Origin: Pseudomonas bubulae
Lineage (GTDB): Bacteria; Pseudomonadota; Gammaproteobacteria; Pseudomonadales; Pseudomonadaceae
DNA length: 64,000 nucleotides
Direction: 5' to 3'
Assembly: GCF_900618535.1 (NCBI RefSeq)
Contig: NZ_UYJA01000003.1
Span: 620,001 to 684,000 of the forward strand
This document shows, in pieces, positions 25,788 to 36,357 of the stretch (position 1 is its first letter; the number at the start of each line of letters is the position of its first letter). The position numbers and the translations under genes are program-made. The notes under the pieces are model-generated. The model was given only the letters and a program-made list of their open reading frames with translations. It had not been told where the DNA came from and made no database searches.

Positions 25788-27259
25788 GCCACAAGACACT
25801 GCGTACAGGCCTGAGCCTGGTTTTTACGTCGATGCTGCTGGCCGGTTGTGCCAGCTACAGCGGGCTGAACACCGAGGGCGTGAGCCAGGACGGGAAAAAC
25901 CTGGAAGCGGCCAGGACCCTTGCAGGCATTGCCGTCAGCCCGGCGGCATGGCCTGAAAAGGACTGGTGGAAGCGCCTGGGCGACACTCAGCTGGATGGCT
26001 TGATCGAACAAGCGTTGCGCGACAGCCCTGATATGCAAATAGCGAGTGCCCGCGCCCATCAAGCAACGGCTGCAGCCGGGGCTGCAGATGCCGCACGCAT
26101 GCCGACCCTGGATGCCGAGGCCGATGTTTCGCGTTCGCGCCTGTCGCGCTCCCAGGATCCGACCGGCCAGGGTGGCCGTTACGACACGCTACGCAACGCC
26201 AGCCTGACATTTAATTACACCTTCGACCTATGGGGCGGCCAGCGTGCGGCCTGGGAAGCGGCGTTGGGCCAGGCCCGCGCTGCCGAAGTCGACACTCAGG
26301 CCGCGAGCCTGACCCTGGCTGCCGATGTAGCGCGGGGGTATAGCAGCCTGGGACATGCCTTTATCGTGCGCGACCTGGCCAGGGATGACCTGGAACGCAC
26401 CGGTAAAATGCTGGACCTGAGCAAGCGCCGCCTGCAAGCCGGTATCGACAGCCATTACCAGTACCAGCAAACCGAAAGCCTTGAGGCCAGCTCCCAGGAG
26501 CAGTTGATCAATGCTGAAAAACAACTCAAAAGTGCACGCATCGCGCTGGCGGTGTTGTTGGGCAAGGGGCCGGACCGCGGGATGGATATCGCTCGCCCGA
26601 AAACCCTCGCCCCGGGCGCCGTGGCGTTACCGAGCAGCTTGCCAGCTGAACTGCTGGGGCGTCGCCCCGATCTGGTGGCTGCGCGCTGGCGGGTAGAGGC
26701 AGCGAGCAAGAATATTGCCGCCGCCCGGACGCGTTTTTATCCCAATCTCAATTTGAGTGCAGCGGCGGGAACCCAGTCGTTGCTGGGTGATGCGCTGTTC
26801 GGTTCTGCCAGTCGCTTCCTCAATATTGCCCCGGCGATTTCGCTGCCGATCTTTGATGGCGGGCGTTTGCGTGCCGGGCTGGATGCAGAGGACGCCAATT
26901 ACGATCTGGCGGTGGCGCAATACAACAAGATCCTGGTCGGCGCCCTGGGCGATGTCAGTGACACCCTGGCGCAGTTAAGTGCCGTGGGCCAGCAGATAAG
27001 CGCCCAGCAACGGGCCACCCAGATCGCTCAGGAGTCGTTCGATACCGTCTTGCAGCGCTACGGCTCGGGTGTCGGCAACTACCTCGACGTGCTCAGCATC
27101 GAGCAGCAATTGTTGCAGGCGCAGCGCCAGCTGGCGGGCCTGAATGCCGAGCAGATCGACCTTTCGATTCAACTGATGCAAGCCCTGGGCGGCGGACTTG
27201 AGCCCGGCAATCCGGCTGCGGCCGCTCCCGCTGAAGCCCTCGCTGGCAGAATAATTTAG
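25784..27259 (+). CDS. Outer-membrane factor lipoprotein of an EmrAB-type efflux system
   Basis: NodT-family outer-membrane channel of 491 residues. The lipobox MLLAGC places the acylated Cys near residue 22. Two OEP repeats follow (about 65-255 and 285-470), with the family stretch LPAELLGRRPDLVAARW at the start of the second and a tail rich in Ala and Pro. It overlaps marR and is followed 9 bases later by the adaptor gene, so the whole tripartite pump is encoded in one operon instead of relying on a shared TolC. It is only distantly similar by eye to the channel at 12-1385. Confidence 0.92.
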   Translation: MSHKTLRTGLSLVFTSMLLAGCASYSGLNTEGVSQDGKNLEAARTLAGIAVSPAAWPEKDWWKRLGDTQLDGLIEQALRDSPDMQIASARAHQATAAAGAADAARMPTLDAEADVSRSRLSRSQDPTGQGGRYDTLRNASLTFNYTFDLWGGQRAAWEAALGQARAAEVDTQAASLTLAADVARGYSSLGHAFIVRDLARDDLERTGKMLDLSKRRLQAGIDSHYQYQQTESLEASSQEQLINAEKQLKSARIALAVLLGKGPDRGMDIARPKTLAPGAVALPSSLPAELLGRRPDLVAARWRVEAASKNIAAARTRFYPNLNLSAAAGTQSLLGDALFGSASRFLNIAPAISLPIFDGGRLRAGLDAEDANYDLAVAQYNKILVGALGDVSDTLAQLSAVGQQISAQQRATQIAQESFDTVLQRYGSGVGNYLDVLSIEQQLLQAQRQLAGLNAEQIDLSIQLMQALGGGLEPGNPAAAAPAEALAGRII

Positions 27260-27268
27260 GTACCCGTC

Positions 27269-28474
27269 ATGGCCACTGTGCAAACACCGAATGAAACGCA
27301 ACAACCCCAGGACGCTGCCAGCCAGCGCAAACGCAAGCTCTGGCTGAGCGGCCTGGCAATTTTGGTCATCCTGCTCGGGCTGGGTGTCTGGGCCTGGGAA
27401 GAGCTCTATGGTCGCTGGAATGAAAGCACCGACGATGCCTATGTAAATGGCAACGTGGTTGAAATCACCCCGTTGGTCACCGGTACGGTGGTGAGTATCG
27501 GCGCCGATGATGGCGATCTGGTGCATGAAGGGCAGGTGCTGATTGACTTCGATCCGAGCGATGCCCAGGTCGGCCTGCAGAGCGCTGAAGCCAATCTGGC
27601 CCGTACCGTGCGCCAGGTACGCGGCCTGTTCAGTGATGTGAAGGGCATGAAAGCCCAGGTGGCTGCGCAGAAAGTTGAAGTGCAGAAAAACCAGGATAAC
27701 TACAGCCGCCGTAAAAGCCTGGCAGCAGGCGGGGCGATCTCTCAGGAAGAGTTGTCCCATGCCCGGGATGATCTGTCTTCGGCGCAAAGCGCCTTGCGCA
27801 ATGCCGAGCAAAAACTCGACACCACCCTGGCGCTGGTCGATAACACCACGGTGGCCAACCACCCGGATGTGAAGGCTGCAGCGGCGCAACTGCGCCAGGC
27901 GTACCTGGCCAATGCCCGTTCCACCCTGATTGCGCCGGTCACCGGTTATGTGGCCAAGCGCACCGTGCAGCTGGGCCAGCGGGTTCAGCCGGGCACGGCG
28001 TTGATGGCGGTCATTCCGCTTAACCAGCTGTGGATCGATGCCAACTTCAAGGAAACCCAGTTGCACAAGATGCGTATCGGGCAGGCGGTGGATATTGAGT
28101 CTGATATCTACGGCAGCGGCGTGAAATACAGCGGCACCATCGACAGTATCGGTGCCGGTACCGGCAGTGCATTTGCTCTGTTGCCCGCGCAAAATGCCAC
28201 GGGCAACTGGATCAAGATTGTCCAGCGTGTGCCGGTGCGTATTCATATCAATGCCGATGAGCTGGCCGAGCACCCGTTGCGGGTCGGCTTGTCGACGACT
28301 GTGGATGTCAACCTGCGTGACCAAAGTGGTCCGGTACTGGCTCAGCAACCGCCGCAAAAAGCTTCGTTCTCCACCACGGTGTATGCGCAGCAATTGGTCG
28401 ATGCCGAAGCCCTGATTACGCGTTTGATTGACAGCAACAGCGCTGGCACTGGCGACATGGCCGCCCAACGCTGA
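27269..28474 (+). CDS. emrA: EmrA/HlyD-type membrane fusion protein
   Basis: Periplasmic adaptor joining an MFS pump to its outer-membrane channel. Residues about 25-46 are the inner-membrane anchor (LAILVILLGLGVWAW), followed by a lipoyl half-motif (STDDAYVNGNVVEITPLVTG), a coiled-coil hairpin from about 105 to 205 with many Gln/Ala/Lys, the second lipoyl half (LIAPVTGYVAKRTVQLGQRV) and a beta-barrel domain. The length of 401 residues is normal for EmrA. Operon position between the channel and EmrB-like genes supports the call. Confidence 0.92.
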   Translation: MATVQTPNETQQPQDAASQRKRKLWLSGLAILVILLGLGVWAWEELYGRWNESTDDAYVNGNVVEITPLVTGTVVSIGADDGDLVHEGQVLIDFDPSDAQVGLQSAEANLARTVRQVRGLFSDVKGMKAQVAAQKVEVQKNQDNYSRRKSLAAGGAISQEELSHARDDLSSAQSALRNAEQKLDTTLALVDNTTVANHPDVKAAAAQLRQAYLANARSTLIAPVTGYVAKRTVQLGQRVQPGTALMAVIPLNQLWIDANFKETQLHKMRIGQAVDIESDIYGSGVKYSGTIDSIGAGTGSAFALLPAQNATGNWIKIVQRVPVRIHINADELAEHPLRVGLSTTVDVNLRDQSGPVLAQQPPQKASFSTTVYAQQLVDAEALITRLIDSNSAGTGDMAAQR

Positions 28475-28537
28475 TTCGCCAATCCATGAGCCCCGCCGCA
28501 AGGGTGGGGCTGCATCCCCGGTTTTAAAGGATTTGCG

Positions 28538-30067
28538 ATGAGTACAAACGCGTCATTTTCCCCTCCCAGCCTGGTAATGGCCACGATCGGCCTGTCGCTG
28601 GCGACCTTTATGCAGGTGCTGGACACCACCATCGCCAACGTCGCCTTGCCCACCATCTCCGGTAATCTTGGAGTGAGTTCGGAGCAGGGTACCTGGGTCA
28701 TTACGTCATTTGCGGTCAGTAACGCGATTGCCTTGCCGTTAACCGGCTGGCTCAGCCGGCGGTTTGGTGAGGTTAAGTTGTTTCTGTGGGCCACGATGCT
28801 GTTCGTTCTGGCCTCGTTTTTGTGCGGTATTTCCACCTCGATGCCAGAGCTGGTCGGGTTTCGCGTGCTCCAGGGGTTGGTGGCCGGGCCGCTTTATCCC
28901 ATGACCCAGACTTTGCTGATTGCGGTGTATCCCCCGGCAAAACGGGGGATGGCATTGGCATTGCTGGCAATGGTCACGGTGGTTGCACCGATTGCCGGGC
29001 CTATTTTGGGCGGCTGGATCACCGACAGTTACAGTTGGCCGTGGATCTTCTTTATCAATATCCCGATCGGTATTTTTGCCGTGATGGTGGTTCGCCAGCA
29101 ACTCAAGGCGCGCCCGGTGGTGATTACCCGTCAACCGATGGATTACGTGGGACTAATCACCTTGATCATCGGTGTGGGTGCGTTGCAGATCGTGCTCGAC
29201 AAGGGCAATGATCTGGACTGGTTCGAGTCCAGTTTCATCCTCTCGGGCACGGCGTTATCGGTAGTGGCACTGGCGGCCTTTATCATTTGGGAAATGACAG
29301 ACAAGCATCCGATCGTCAACTTGCGCCTGTTTGCTCACCGTAACTTCCGGATTGGCACCATTGTGCTGGTGTTGGGTTATGCCGGGTTCTTTGGTATCAA
29401 CCTGATTTTGCCGCAATGGCTGCAGACGCAGATGGGCTATACCGCTACCTGGGCCGGTCTGGCGGTGGCACCGATCGGGATCTTGCCGGTTTTGATGTCG
29501 CCCTTTGTGGGCAAGTACGCGAATAAATTCGACTTGCGCCTGTTGGCCGGGCTGGCCTTTTTGGCTATTGGCCTGAGCTGCTTTATGCGTGCCGAGTTCA
29601 CCAATGAGGTGGATTTCCAGCATATCGCGATGGTGCAGCTGTTCATGGGGATTGGCGTGGCCCTGTTCTTTATGCCGACCTTGACCATTTTGATGTCGGA
29701 TTTGCCGCCGCATCAGATTGCTGATGGCGCGGGGCTAGCGACCTTCCTGCGCACACTGGGCGGCAGCTTTGCGGCGTCCTTGACCACCTGGATCTGGATT
29801 CGCCGGGCGGATCAGCATCATGCCTACTTGAGCGAAAGCATCAGCGCCTATGACCCTGTGACCCGGCATACGCTCGAAAGCCTGGGGGGCGCCAGCACGC
29901 CCGCCTATGCACAGATGGACAAGATTCTGACCAGTCAGGCCTATATGTTCTCCACCGTGGATTACTTCACCATGATGGGTTGGCTGTTTATGGGCTTGAT
30001 TCTGCTGGTGTGGCTGGCGAAACCACCGTTTATAGCCAAGGCGGGGCCGGCGACCAGCGGGCATTAG
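28538..30067 (+). CDS. emrB: EmrB/QacA family MFS drug efflux pump
   Basis: Inner-membrane proton antiporter of the DHA2 (14-helix) family, 509 residues. Motif D1 is recognisable in LDTTIANVALPTI near residue 30, motif A in GWLSRRFGEVKLF near 70, and motif C in GPILGGWITDSYSWPWIF near 155-170. Roughly fourteen hydrophobic segments can be counted. With the preceding adaptor and channel it would expel hydrophobic toxic compounds across both membranes; the natural substrate is not evident. AAAGGATTTGCG precedes ATG 28538. A REP doublet follows the gene. Confidence 0.93.
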   Translation: MSTNASFSPPSLVMATIGLSLATFMQVLDTTIANVALPTISGNLGVSSEQGTWVITSFAVSNAIALPLTGWLSRRFGEVKLFLWATMLFVLASFLCGISTSMPELVGFRVLQGLVAGPLYPMTQTLLIAVYPPAKRGMALALLAMVTVVAPIAGPILGGWITDSYSWPWIFFINIPIGIFAVMVVRQQLKARPVVITRQPMDYVGLITLIIGVGALQIVLDKGNDLDWFESSFILSGTALSVVALAAFIIWEMTDKHPIVNLRLFAHRNFRIGTIVLVLGYAGFFGINLILPQWLQTQMGYTATWAGLAVAPIGILPVLMSPFVGKYANKFDLRLLAGLAFLAIGLSCFMRAEFTNEVDFQHIAMVQLFMGIGVALFFMPTLTILMSDLPPHQIADGAGLATFLRTLGGSFAASLTTWIWIRRADQHHAYLSESISAYDPVTRHTLESLGGASTPAYAQMDKILTSQAYMFSTVDYFTMMGWLFMGLILLVWLAKPPFIAKAGPATSGH

Positions 30068-30099
30068 AGGTAGAGGGGCTGGAGCCCTGCAAGTCCCTT

Positions 30100-30184
30100 G
30101 TGGGAGCGAGCCTGCTCGCGAAAGTCGGCATGCGGTTTATCTGTGATGTTGTGCAGAAACCTTCGCGAGCAGGCTCGCTCCCAC
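30100..30184. repeat. Paired inverted REP elements
   Basis: GTGGGAGCGAGCCTGCTCGCGA at 30100-30121 and its exact complement at 30163-30184, separated by 41 bases, between the convergent emrB and lpxH genes. The core differs from the 25071 pair by the compensating bases that keep the hairpin. Confidence 0.9.
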
Positions 30185-30188
30185 GAGT

Positions 30189-30926
30189 TTACTGTGCGCC
30201 AGGCGGAGCAAAATCAAACGGCGTCAGCTGCATGCCTTGCTCATCCACTTGCAGTACCCAGCCCTGGCGGTCCCAGTCACCCAGCACAATGCGCCGGGCG
30301 GTCTGTTCGCCGATCTGCAGTTTGTGTATCGCCGGGCGGTGGGTGTGGCCGTGAATCAGGGTGTGCACACCAAAGTGCGCCATGATCCGGGGTACTTCCT
30401 CGGGAGTCACGTCAACGATGTCGTTGGCTTTCATGCGGGTCTGGGCGCGGCTTTCGCTGCGCAGCTTGCGCGCCAGTTTATGCCGGGTGCTCAGCGGCAG
30501 GTGGCGCAGGACCCACAAAGTGACGGGGTTGCGCAGGATGCGTCGCAGGCGCATATAGGCTTCGTCGCGCGTGCACAGGCTGTCGCCGTGCATCAACAAA
30601 ACCGGTTCGCCATAGAAGTCGACCACGCTGGGGTCTTTGATCAGGGTGCAGCCAGCCGCTTTACAAAAGGCCTGGCCCAGTAAAAAGTCGCGGTTGCCGT
30701 GCATCAGAAAGATCTGCGTGCCGGTCTCGCTCAGGGTGCGCAGCGCTGCACAGATCGAGCGCTGATAGGGGGTCATGGCATCGTCGCCAATCCAGGCTTC
30801 GAAAAAGTCGCCCAGGATGTAGAGCGCCTGAGCCGAGCGCGCACGCCCGGTCAGGAAATCCAGAAACGCCCGGGTAATGTCCGGGCGCTCCTCTTCCAGA
30901 TGCAAATCTGAAATCAGCAGTATCAC
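30189..30926 (-). CDS. lpxH: UDP-2,3-diacylglucosamine diphosphatase LpxH
   Basis: Peripheral membrane metallophosphoesterase that cleaves UDP-2,3-diacylglucosamine to lipid X and UMP in lipid A synthesis. All calcineurin-like metal motifs are present in 245 residues: DLHLEEERP near 7, [11 protein letters not shown] near 41, GNRDFLLG near 80, LMHGDSLC near 113 and the C-terminal HGHTHRP. The start is GTG at 30926, which overlaps the ppiB stop (GTGA), so translation is coupled to ppiB. Confidence 0.94.
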   Translation of the reverse strand: MILLISDLHLEEERPDITRAFLDFLTGRARSAQALYILGDFFEAWIGDDAMTPYQRSICAALRTLSETGTQIFLMHGNRDFLLGQAFCKAAGCTLIKDPSVVDFYGEPVLLMHGDSLCTRDEAYMRLRRILRNPVTLWVLRHLPLSTRHKLARKLRSESRAQTRMKANDIVDVTPEEVPRIMAHFGVHTLIHGHTHRPAIHKLQIGEQTARRIVLGDWDRQGWVLQVDEQGMQLTPFDFAPPGAQ

Positions 30927-31426
30927 TCAATGATCTCTGCTTTCTCGACGATCACGTCATCTTTAGGCACGTCCTGGTGGCCGGCTTTGGATGTGGTGGC
31001 AACGCCTTTGATCTTGTCTACTACGTCCTGGCCTGCAACGACTTTACCGAATACGGCGTAGCCCCAGCCCTGAGCGGTTTTGCCGCTGTGGTTGAGGAAG
31101 CTGTTGTCAGCCACGTTGATGAAGAACTGGGCGGAAGCCGAATGCGGTTCCATGGTGCGAGCCATGGCCACGGTGTACTTCTCGTTCGGCAGGCCGTTGT
31201 CGGCTTCGTTCTGGATGCTTGGACGCTTGTCTTTCTTTTCTTTCATGCCTGGCTCAAAACCGCCGCCCTGGATCATGAAGTTGCCGATTACACGGTGGAA
31301 AACGGTGTTTTCGTAGTGGCCGGCTTTTACGTATTCGATGAAGTTGGCTACGGTGATCGGTGCTTTTTCAGCGTTCAGTTCGATCACGATGTCGCCGTGG
31401 TTGGTGCTCAGTTTTACTTGGGTCAT
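30923..31426 (-). CDS. ppiB: Cytoplasmic peptidyl-prolyl cis-trans isomerase B
   Basis: Cyclophilin of 167 residues without a signal peptide, so cytoplasmic. It has [13 protein letters not shown] with the catalytic Arg-Ile/Phe pattern, [15 protein letters not shown] written here as the region near residue 95, and [13 protein letters not shown] near the C terminus. It is the first gene of a two-gene operon with lpxH. It helps fold proline-containing proteins. The preceding 277 bases to glnS form a divergent regulatory region in which I find no decisive promoter. Confidence 0.94.
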   Translation of the reverse strand: MTQVKLSTNHGDIVIELNAEKAPITVANFIEYVKAGHYENTVFHRVIGNFMIQGGGFEPGMKEKKDKRPSIQNEADNGLPNEKYTVAMARTMEPHSASAQFFINVADNSFLNHSGKTAQGWGYAVFGKVVAGQDVVDKIKGVATTSKAGHQDVPKDDVIVEKAEIIE

Positions 31427-31703
31427 GGTCGTATCGCTCTATCAGGGAATTCGTCGGGCCGGGGAGCGGGGTGAACACACCTCAATCTCCCGGGCTGGCT
31501 GGGTAGATACAGCCGCGGGCGGAGTTTAGCGTGCTCGCACGGCATTTCGATGGTGTTTTTCCCATATGGGGACTAAAAGCCGGCATTTCAATCGCTTTGA
31601 TTGAGCACCTGCTCTGTCAGTGACTTGGCGGCATCGGCTATGATAGGCGCTTTGATTTAGTCGGCCGACCCAGGCCGCGCACCCTGTTACGTTCAAGGAT
31701 CCT

Positions 31704-33401
31704 ATGAGCAAGCCCACTGTCGACCCCACTCTGAATCCAAAGGCTGGCCCTGCTGTCCCGGCTAACTTCCTGCGTCCAATCGTTCAGGCGGACCTAGACT
31801 CGGGTAAATACACACAGATCGTGACCCGCTTTCCGCCGGAGCCAAACGGCTATCTGCACATCGGTCATGCCAAATCCATTTGTGTGAACTTTGGGCTGGC
31901 TCAAGAGTTTGGCGGCGTGACGCATTTGCGTTTTGACGACACCAACCCGGCAAAAGAAGACCAGGAATACATCGACGCCATCGAAAGCGACGTCAAGTGG
32001 CTGGGCTTCGAGTGGGCCGGTGAAGTGCGTTACGCGTCGCAATACTTCGATCAACTGCACGAGTGGGCGATTTACCTGATCAAAGAAGGCAAGGCCTACG
32101 TCTGCGACCTGACGCCCGAGCAAGCCAAGGAATACCGCGGCAGCCTGACCGAGCCCGGCAAGAACAGCCCGTTCCGCGACCGTAGCGTTGAAGAGAACCT
32201 GGATCTGTTCGCCCGCATGACCGCCGGTGAGTTTGAAGACGGCAAGCGTGTGCTGCGCGCCAAGATCGACATGACCTCGCCGAACATGAACTTGCGCGAC
32301 CCGATCATGTACCGCATCCGTCATGCCCATCACCACCAGACCGGTGACAAGTGGTGCATCTACCCCAACTATGACTTCACCCACGGTCAGTCGGATGCCA
32401 TTGAAGGCATCACCCATTCGATCTGCACCCTGGAGTTCGAAAGCCATCGTCCGCTGTACGAATGGTTCCTGGACAGCCTGCCAGTACCGGCGCGCCCGCG
32501 TCAGTACGAGTTCAGCCGTCTGAACCTCAACTACACCATCACCAGCAAGCGCAAGCTCAAGCAGCTGGTCGATGAAAAGCACGTCAACGGCTGGGATGAC
32601 CCGCGCATGTCGACGCTGTCGGGTTTCCGCCGTCGCGGTTACACGCCTAAATCGATTCGTAATTTCTGTGACATGGTCGGCACCAACCGTTCTGACGGTG
32701 TTGTTGACTTCGGCATGCTGGAATTCAGCATTCGTGACGATCTGGACCACAGCGCGCCGCGCGCCATGTGCGTGCTGCGTCCATTGAAAGTGATCATCAC
32801 CAACTACCCGGAAGGTCAGGTCGAAAACCTCGAGCTGCCTTGCCACCCTAAGGAAGACATGGGTGTGCGGGTGTTGCCGTTTGCCCGTGAAATCTACATC
32901 GACCATGAAGACTTCATGGAAGAGCCGCCAAAAGGCTACAAGCGTCTTGAGCCTGCGGGCGAAGTGCGTTTGCGCGGCAGCTATGTGATCCGTGCCGACG
33001 AAGCGATCAAGGATGCCGATGGCAACATCGTTGAACTGCATTGCTCGTACGATCCGCTGACCCTGGGTAAAAACCCTGAAGGTCGCAAGGTCAAGGGTGT
33101 TGTGCATTGGGTGCCGGCGGCTGCCAGCGTCGAATGCGAAGTGCGTTTGTATGATCGTCTGTTCCGCTCGCCGAACCCTGAAAAGGCCGAAGACGGCGCG
33201 GGCTTCCTGGAAAACATCAACCCTGACTCGCTGCAGGTACTGACCGGTTGTCGTGCTGAACCCTCGCTGGGCAATGCACAGCCGGAAGACCGTTTCCAGT
33301 TCGAGCGCGAAGGCTACTTCTGCGCAGATATCAAGGACTCGAAACCCGGTCACCCGGTATTCAACCGTACCGTGACCCTGCGTGATTCGTGGGGCCAGTG
33401 A
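31704..33401 (+). CDS. glnS: Glutaminyl-tRNA synthetase
   Basis: Class I aminoacyl-tRNA synthetase, 565 residues, charging tRNA-Gln. The HIGH motif is in [14 protein letters not shown] near residue 48 and the KMSKS counterpart is [11 protein letters not shown] near residue 277. The C-terminal beta-barrel anticodon domain begins near residue 340. Start ATG 31704 has CAAGGATCCT upstream. cysS starts 22 bases after the stop, and the two are probably cotranscribed, an arrangement also known in other Pseudomonas. Confidence 0.96.
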   Translation: MSKPTVDPTLNPKAGPAVPANFLRPIVQADLDSGKYTQIVTRFPPEPNGYLHIGHAKSICVNFGLAQEFGGVTHLRFDDTNPAKEDQEYIDAIESDVKWLGFEWAGEVRYASQYFDQLHEWAIYLIKEGKAYVCDLTPEQAKEYRGSLTEPGKNSPFRDRSVEENLDLFARMTAGEFEDGKRVLRAKIDMTSPNMNLRDPIMYRIRHAHHHQTGDKWCIYPNYDFTHGQSDAIEGITHSICTLEFESHRPLYEWFLDSLPVPARPRQYEFSRLNLNYTITSKRKLKQLVDEKHVNGWDDPRMSTLSGFRRRGYTPKSIRNFCDMVGTNRSDGVVDFGMLEFSIRDDLDHSAPRAMCVLRPLKVIITNYPEGQVENLELPCHPKEDMGVRVLPFAREIYIDHEDFMEEPPKGYKRLEPAGEVRLRGSYVIRADEAIKDADGNIVELHCSYDPLTLGKNPEGRKVKGVVHWVPAAASVECEVRLYDRLFRSPNPEKAEDGAGFLENINPDSLQVLTGCRAEPSLGNAQPEDRFQFEREGYFCADIKDSKPGHPVFNRTVTLRDSWGQ

Positions 33402-33423
33402 TCAAGTTTTGAAGGAACAAGCC

Positions 33424-34806
33424 GTGCTTACGATCTACAACACGCTCACCAAGAGCAAAGAAGTTTTCAAGCCGCTGGACGGCAACAATGTGCGCATGTA
33501 CGTGTGCGGCATGACCGTGTACGACTACTGCCACATCGGCCATGGTCGCAGCATGATTGCCTTCGATCTGGTGACCCGCTGGTTGCGTTTCAGCGGCTAC
33601 AACCTGACCTACGTGCGCAACATTACGGACATTGAAGACAAGATCATCAATCGTGCGCGTGAAAACGGCGAGCCTTTCGAGGTGCTGACCGAGCGCATGA
33701 TCGCGGCCATGCATGAAGATGAAGCGCGGCTCAATATCCTCAAGCCGGATATGGAGCCTCGTGCCACGGATCATATCCCTGGCATGCACGCGATGATCCA
33801 GACCCTGATCGACAAGGGTTACGCCTATGCCCCGGGCAATGGTGACGTGTACTACCGCGTTGCCAAGTTCATGGGCTACGGCAAGCTGTCGCGCAAAAAG
33901 ATCGAAGATCTGCGCATCGGCGCGCGCATCGAGGTCGACGAGGCCAAGGACGATCCGCTGGACTTCGTGTTGTGGAAAGGCGTCAAGCCTGGCGAGCCGA
34001 GCTGGGAGTCGCCGTGGGGCCCGGGTCGTCCGGGCTGGCACATTGAATGCTCGGTGATGTCTACCTGCTGCCTGGGTGAGACCTTCGATATTCATGGCGG
34101 CGGCAGCGACCTGGAGTTTCCGCACCATGAGAACGAAATCGCCCAAAGCGAGGCGGCTACGGGTAAAACCTACGCCAATGCCTGGATGCATTGCGGGATG
34201 ATTCGCATCAATGGCGAGAAGATGTCCAAGTCCTTGAACAACTTCTTCACCATTCGCGACGTTCTGGCGAAGTATCACCCGGAGGTTGTGCGTTATCTGT
34301 TGGTGTCGAGCCACTACCGTAGTTCGATCAACTATTCGGAAGACAATCTCAAGGATGCCAAGGCAGCCCTTGATCGCTTCTATAACGCACTGAAAGGGTT
34401 GCCCAAGGTTGCTCCGGCCGGTGGTGAAGCCTTTGTTGAGCGCTTTACCCAAGTCATGAACGACGACTTCGGTACGCCGGAAGCCTGTGCGGTGCTGTTC
34501 GAGATGGTTCGCGAGATCAACCGGTTGCGCGAAACCGATCTGCAGGCGGCTGCCGGTCTGGCGGCACGTCTCAAGCAATTGGCCGATGTGCTGGGTGTGT
34601 TGCAGCTTGAAGCGGATGACTTTCTGCAGGCCGGTGCTGAAGGCAAGATCGATGCCGCTCAGGTGCAGGCCTTGATCGATGCGCGTCTGGCTGCCCGCGC
34701 TGCCAAGGACTGGGCGGAGTCTGACCGTATCCGTGATCAGTTCGCCGCAATGGGTGTGGTGCTGGAAGACAGTAAAGGCGGGACAACCTGGCGCTTGGCT
34801 GACTAG
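33424..34806 (+). CDS. cysS: Cysteinyl-tRNA synthetase
   Basis: Class I synthetase of 460 residues. HIGH-type CHIGHGR is near residue 37 and [10 protein letters not shown] near 268. Zinc ligands include Cys in VCGMTVYD and the Cys/His/Glu set in IECSVMSTC and [15 protein letters not shown] 33424 with AAGGA upstream gives the conserved N-terminus (M)[14 protein letters not shown]; an upstream start at 33382 would overlap the glnS end and is rejected. Confidence 0.96.
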   Translation: MLTIYNTLTKSKEVFKPLDGNNVRMYVCGMTVYDYCHIGHGRSMIAFDLVTRWLRFSGYNLTYVRNITDIEDKIINRARENGEPFEVLTERMIAAMHEDEARLNILKPDMEPRATDHIPGMHAMIQTLIDKGYAYAPGNGDVYYRVAKFMGYGKLSRKKIEDLRIGARIEVDEAKDDPLDFVLWKGVKPGEPSWESPWGPGRPGWHIECSVMSTCCLGETFDIHGGGSDLEFPHHENEIAQSEAATGKTYANAWMHCGMIRINGEKMSKSLNNFFTIRDVLAKYHPEVVRYLLVSSHYRSSINYSEDNLKDAKAALDRFYNALKGLPKVAPAGGEAFVERFTQVMNDDFGTPEACAVLFEMVREINRLRETDLQAAAGLAARLKQLADVLGVLQLEADDFLQAGAEGKIDAAQVQALIDARLAARAAKDWAESDRIRDQFAAMGVVLEDSKGGTTWRLAD

Positions 34807-34822
34807 ATTGCCCGTTGTGTGA

Positions 34823-34901
34823 ACAAAAGCCCGTACGGGGCGTGATGCTGATGATTTTGTGGGAACGAGGTCATGGCATTGCGCCAAGTGCGGGCTTTTG
34901 T
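34823..34901 (+). terminator. Extended inverted repeat after cysS
   Basis: ACAAAAGCCCG (34823-34833) and CGGGCTTTTGT (34891-34901) are perfect 11-bp complements 57 bases apart; a compact CGGGC...GCCCG hairpin overlaps the right arm. It could assist termination of glnS-cysS ahead of the stronger hairpin at 34927. Confidence 0.4.
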
Positions 34902-34926
34902 TTGCCCGGATTTTAGCGGCGCCAAT

Positions 34927-34957
34927 AAAAACGGCACCCGAAGGTGCCGTTTTTTTG
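34927..34957. terminator. Bidirectional terminator between cysS and folD
   Basis: AAAAACGGCACC (34927-34938) and GGTGCCGTTTTT (34943-34954) form a hairpin with A and T runs on the two sides, able to end both convergent transcripts. Confidence 0.9.
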
Positions 34958-34969
34958 CAGCGCTTTGCA

Positions 34970-35827
34970 CTAGTTGCCGTGCAATTCTTCGGCTGCGTAC
35001 AAGGTGTTTTCCAGCAGGCAGGCACGAGTCATCGGGCCTACGCCGCCCGGTACCGGGGTGATCCAGCCCGCGCGGGGCAGGGCAGTCTCGTACACCACGT
35101 CGCCCACCAGCTTGCCATCAGCCTGGCGGTTGATGCCCACGTCGATGACGATGGCGCCTTCCTTGATCCATTCGCCTTTGACCAGGCCAGGCTTGCCGGC
35201 AGCTACCACCACCAGGTCGGCGCGGCCAACGTGGCCGGCCAGGTCCTTGGTGAAACGGTGGGTTACGGTCACGGTGCAGCCAGCCAGCAGCAATTCCATG
35301 GCCATCGGGCGTCCAACGATATTGGAGGCGCCGACAATGACCGCGTCCATTCCGTACAGGTCCTGGCCGGTGCTTTCCAGCAGGGCCATGATGCCTTTGG
35401 GGGTGCATGGGCGCAGCAGCGGGATGCGTTGGGCCAGACGACCGACGTTATAGGGGTGGAAACCGTCGACATCTTTGTCCGGGCGGATACGCTCCAGCAG
35501 TTTGGAGGCATCCAGATGGGCAGGCAGAGGCAGTTGCAGCAGGATGCCGTCGATGTTCGCGTCGTCATTGAGACGGTCGATCAGGTCGGTGAGGTCCTGT
35601 TGGGTCGTGTCGGAGGGCAGGTCATAGGCTTGGGAAATAAAGCCTACCTCTTCGCAGTCTTTACGCTTGTGCGAAACATAAACCTGGGAAGCAGGATCGC
35701 TGCCGACCAGAATCACTGCCAGACCAGGGGTGCGCAGGCCTTGCTCGTGGCGCTCGGCGACACGTTTGGCAATCTGCTGGCGCAGGCTGGCGGCGATCGC
35801 TTTGCCGTCGATTAGTTGTGCAGTCAT
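34970..35827 (-). CDS. folD: Bifunctional methylenetetrahydrofolate dehydrogenase/cyclohydrolase
   Basis: Cytoplasmic NADP-dependent enzyme converting 5,10-methylene-THF to 10-formyl-THF for one-carbon metabolism. The 285-residue protein carries [14 protein letters not shown] with the catalytic Lys near residue 56, [12 protein letters not shown], and the dinucleotide site [13 protein letters not shown] near residue 165. The C-terminal signature [15 protein letters not shown] is intact. Single gene on the minus strand, divergent from the tRNA cluster. Confidence 0.96.
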   Translation of the reverse strand: MTAQLIDGKAIAASLRQQIAKRVAERHEQGLRTPGLAVILVGSDPASQVYVSHKRKDCEEVGFISQAYDLPSDTTQQDLTDLIDRLNDDANIDGILLQLPLPAHLDASKLLERIRPDKDVDGFHPYNVGRLAQRIPLLRPCTPKGIMALLESTGQDLYGMDAVIVGASNIVGRPMAMELLLAGCTVTVTHRFTKDLAGHVGRADLVVVAAGKPGLVKGEWIKEGAIVIDVGINRQADGKLVGDVVYETALPRAGWITPVPGGVGPMTRACLLENTLYAAEELHGN

Positions 35828-35959
35828 TACGCGTGATTAACCATCGTAAAGGGTGGAAAAAGGACGTGCATTCTCGCATGCCGCGGCGCGAGGGCAAAGG
35901 CGCCTGGTCTGTTTATTGCCCTAACTCCTTTATATTTCTAAACTTTTTTTAAAAAACAG

Positions 35960-35986
35960 TTGACGACTTACGGGCTCACCTATAAC
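35960..35986 (+). promoter_or_regulatory. Candidate promoter of the tRNA cluster
   Basis: TTGACG (35960-35965) and TATAAC (35981-35986) with a 15-base spacer, preceded by an A/T-rich tract that could act as an UP element. It would give a leader of about 115 bases before tRNA-Arg. The spacer is short, so this is tentative. Confidence 0.5.
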
Positions 35987-36107
35987 ATTCGTCGCACTTG
36001 TCGGGCACAGCCTAGCACTGGTTAAGAAGGTAGAGCGAAGTTGTTGTCCAGCTTGGTGATACTGAAAGCACTTGGTTTGTAGTCGTCAAAGAATACAGGC
36101 TAACAAT

Positions 36108-36184
36108 GCGCCCGTAGCTCAGCTGGATAGAGCATCCGCCTTCTAAGCGGATGGTCGCAGGTTCGAGTCCTGCCGGGTGCGCCA
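36108..36184 (+). tRNA. tRNA-Arg (TCT)
   Basis: A 77-base cloverleaf with encoded CCA. The acceptor GCGCCCG pairs with CGGGTGC with one G-T pair; the anticodon loop CTTCTAA gives TCT, reading AGA. The T arm GCAGG-TTCGAGT-CCTGC is perfect. Confidence 0.95.
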
Positions 36185-36224
36185 TTAGGCAGCTTTGGCA
36201 CAAGTAAAGCAGTACAGGCAATAT

Positions 36225-36301
36225 GGTGGGCGTAGCTCAGTTGGTAGAGCACGGGATTGTGACTCCCGTTGTCGAGGGTTCGATCCCCTTCGTCCACCCC
36301 A
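36225..36301 (+). tRNA. tRNA-His (GTG), copy 1
   Basis: Anticodon GTG in the loop ATTGTGACT. It includes the extra 5' G (position -1) typical of tRNA-His and an encoded CCA. It is identical in sequence to the second copy at 36528. Confidence 0.95.
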
Positions 36302-36313
36302 TATTTAGAAAGC

Positions 36314-36334
36314 CGCCAGATTAAAAGTCTGGCG
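36314..36334 (+). other. Spacer hairpin in the tRNA operon
   Basis: CGCCAGA and TCTGGCG enclose a 7-base loop between tRNA-His copy 1 and tRNA-Leu, without a long T run. The same stem sequence in longer form makes the terminator after copy 2. It is probably a processing or pause element. Confidence 0.45.
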
Positions 36335-36357
36335 TCTTTGCTTCAAGAGTTTGAAAT

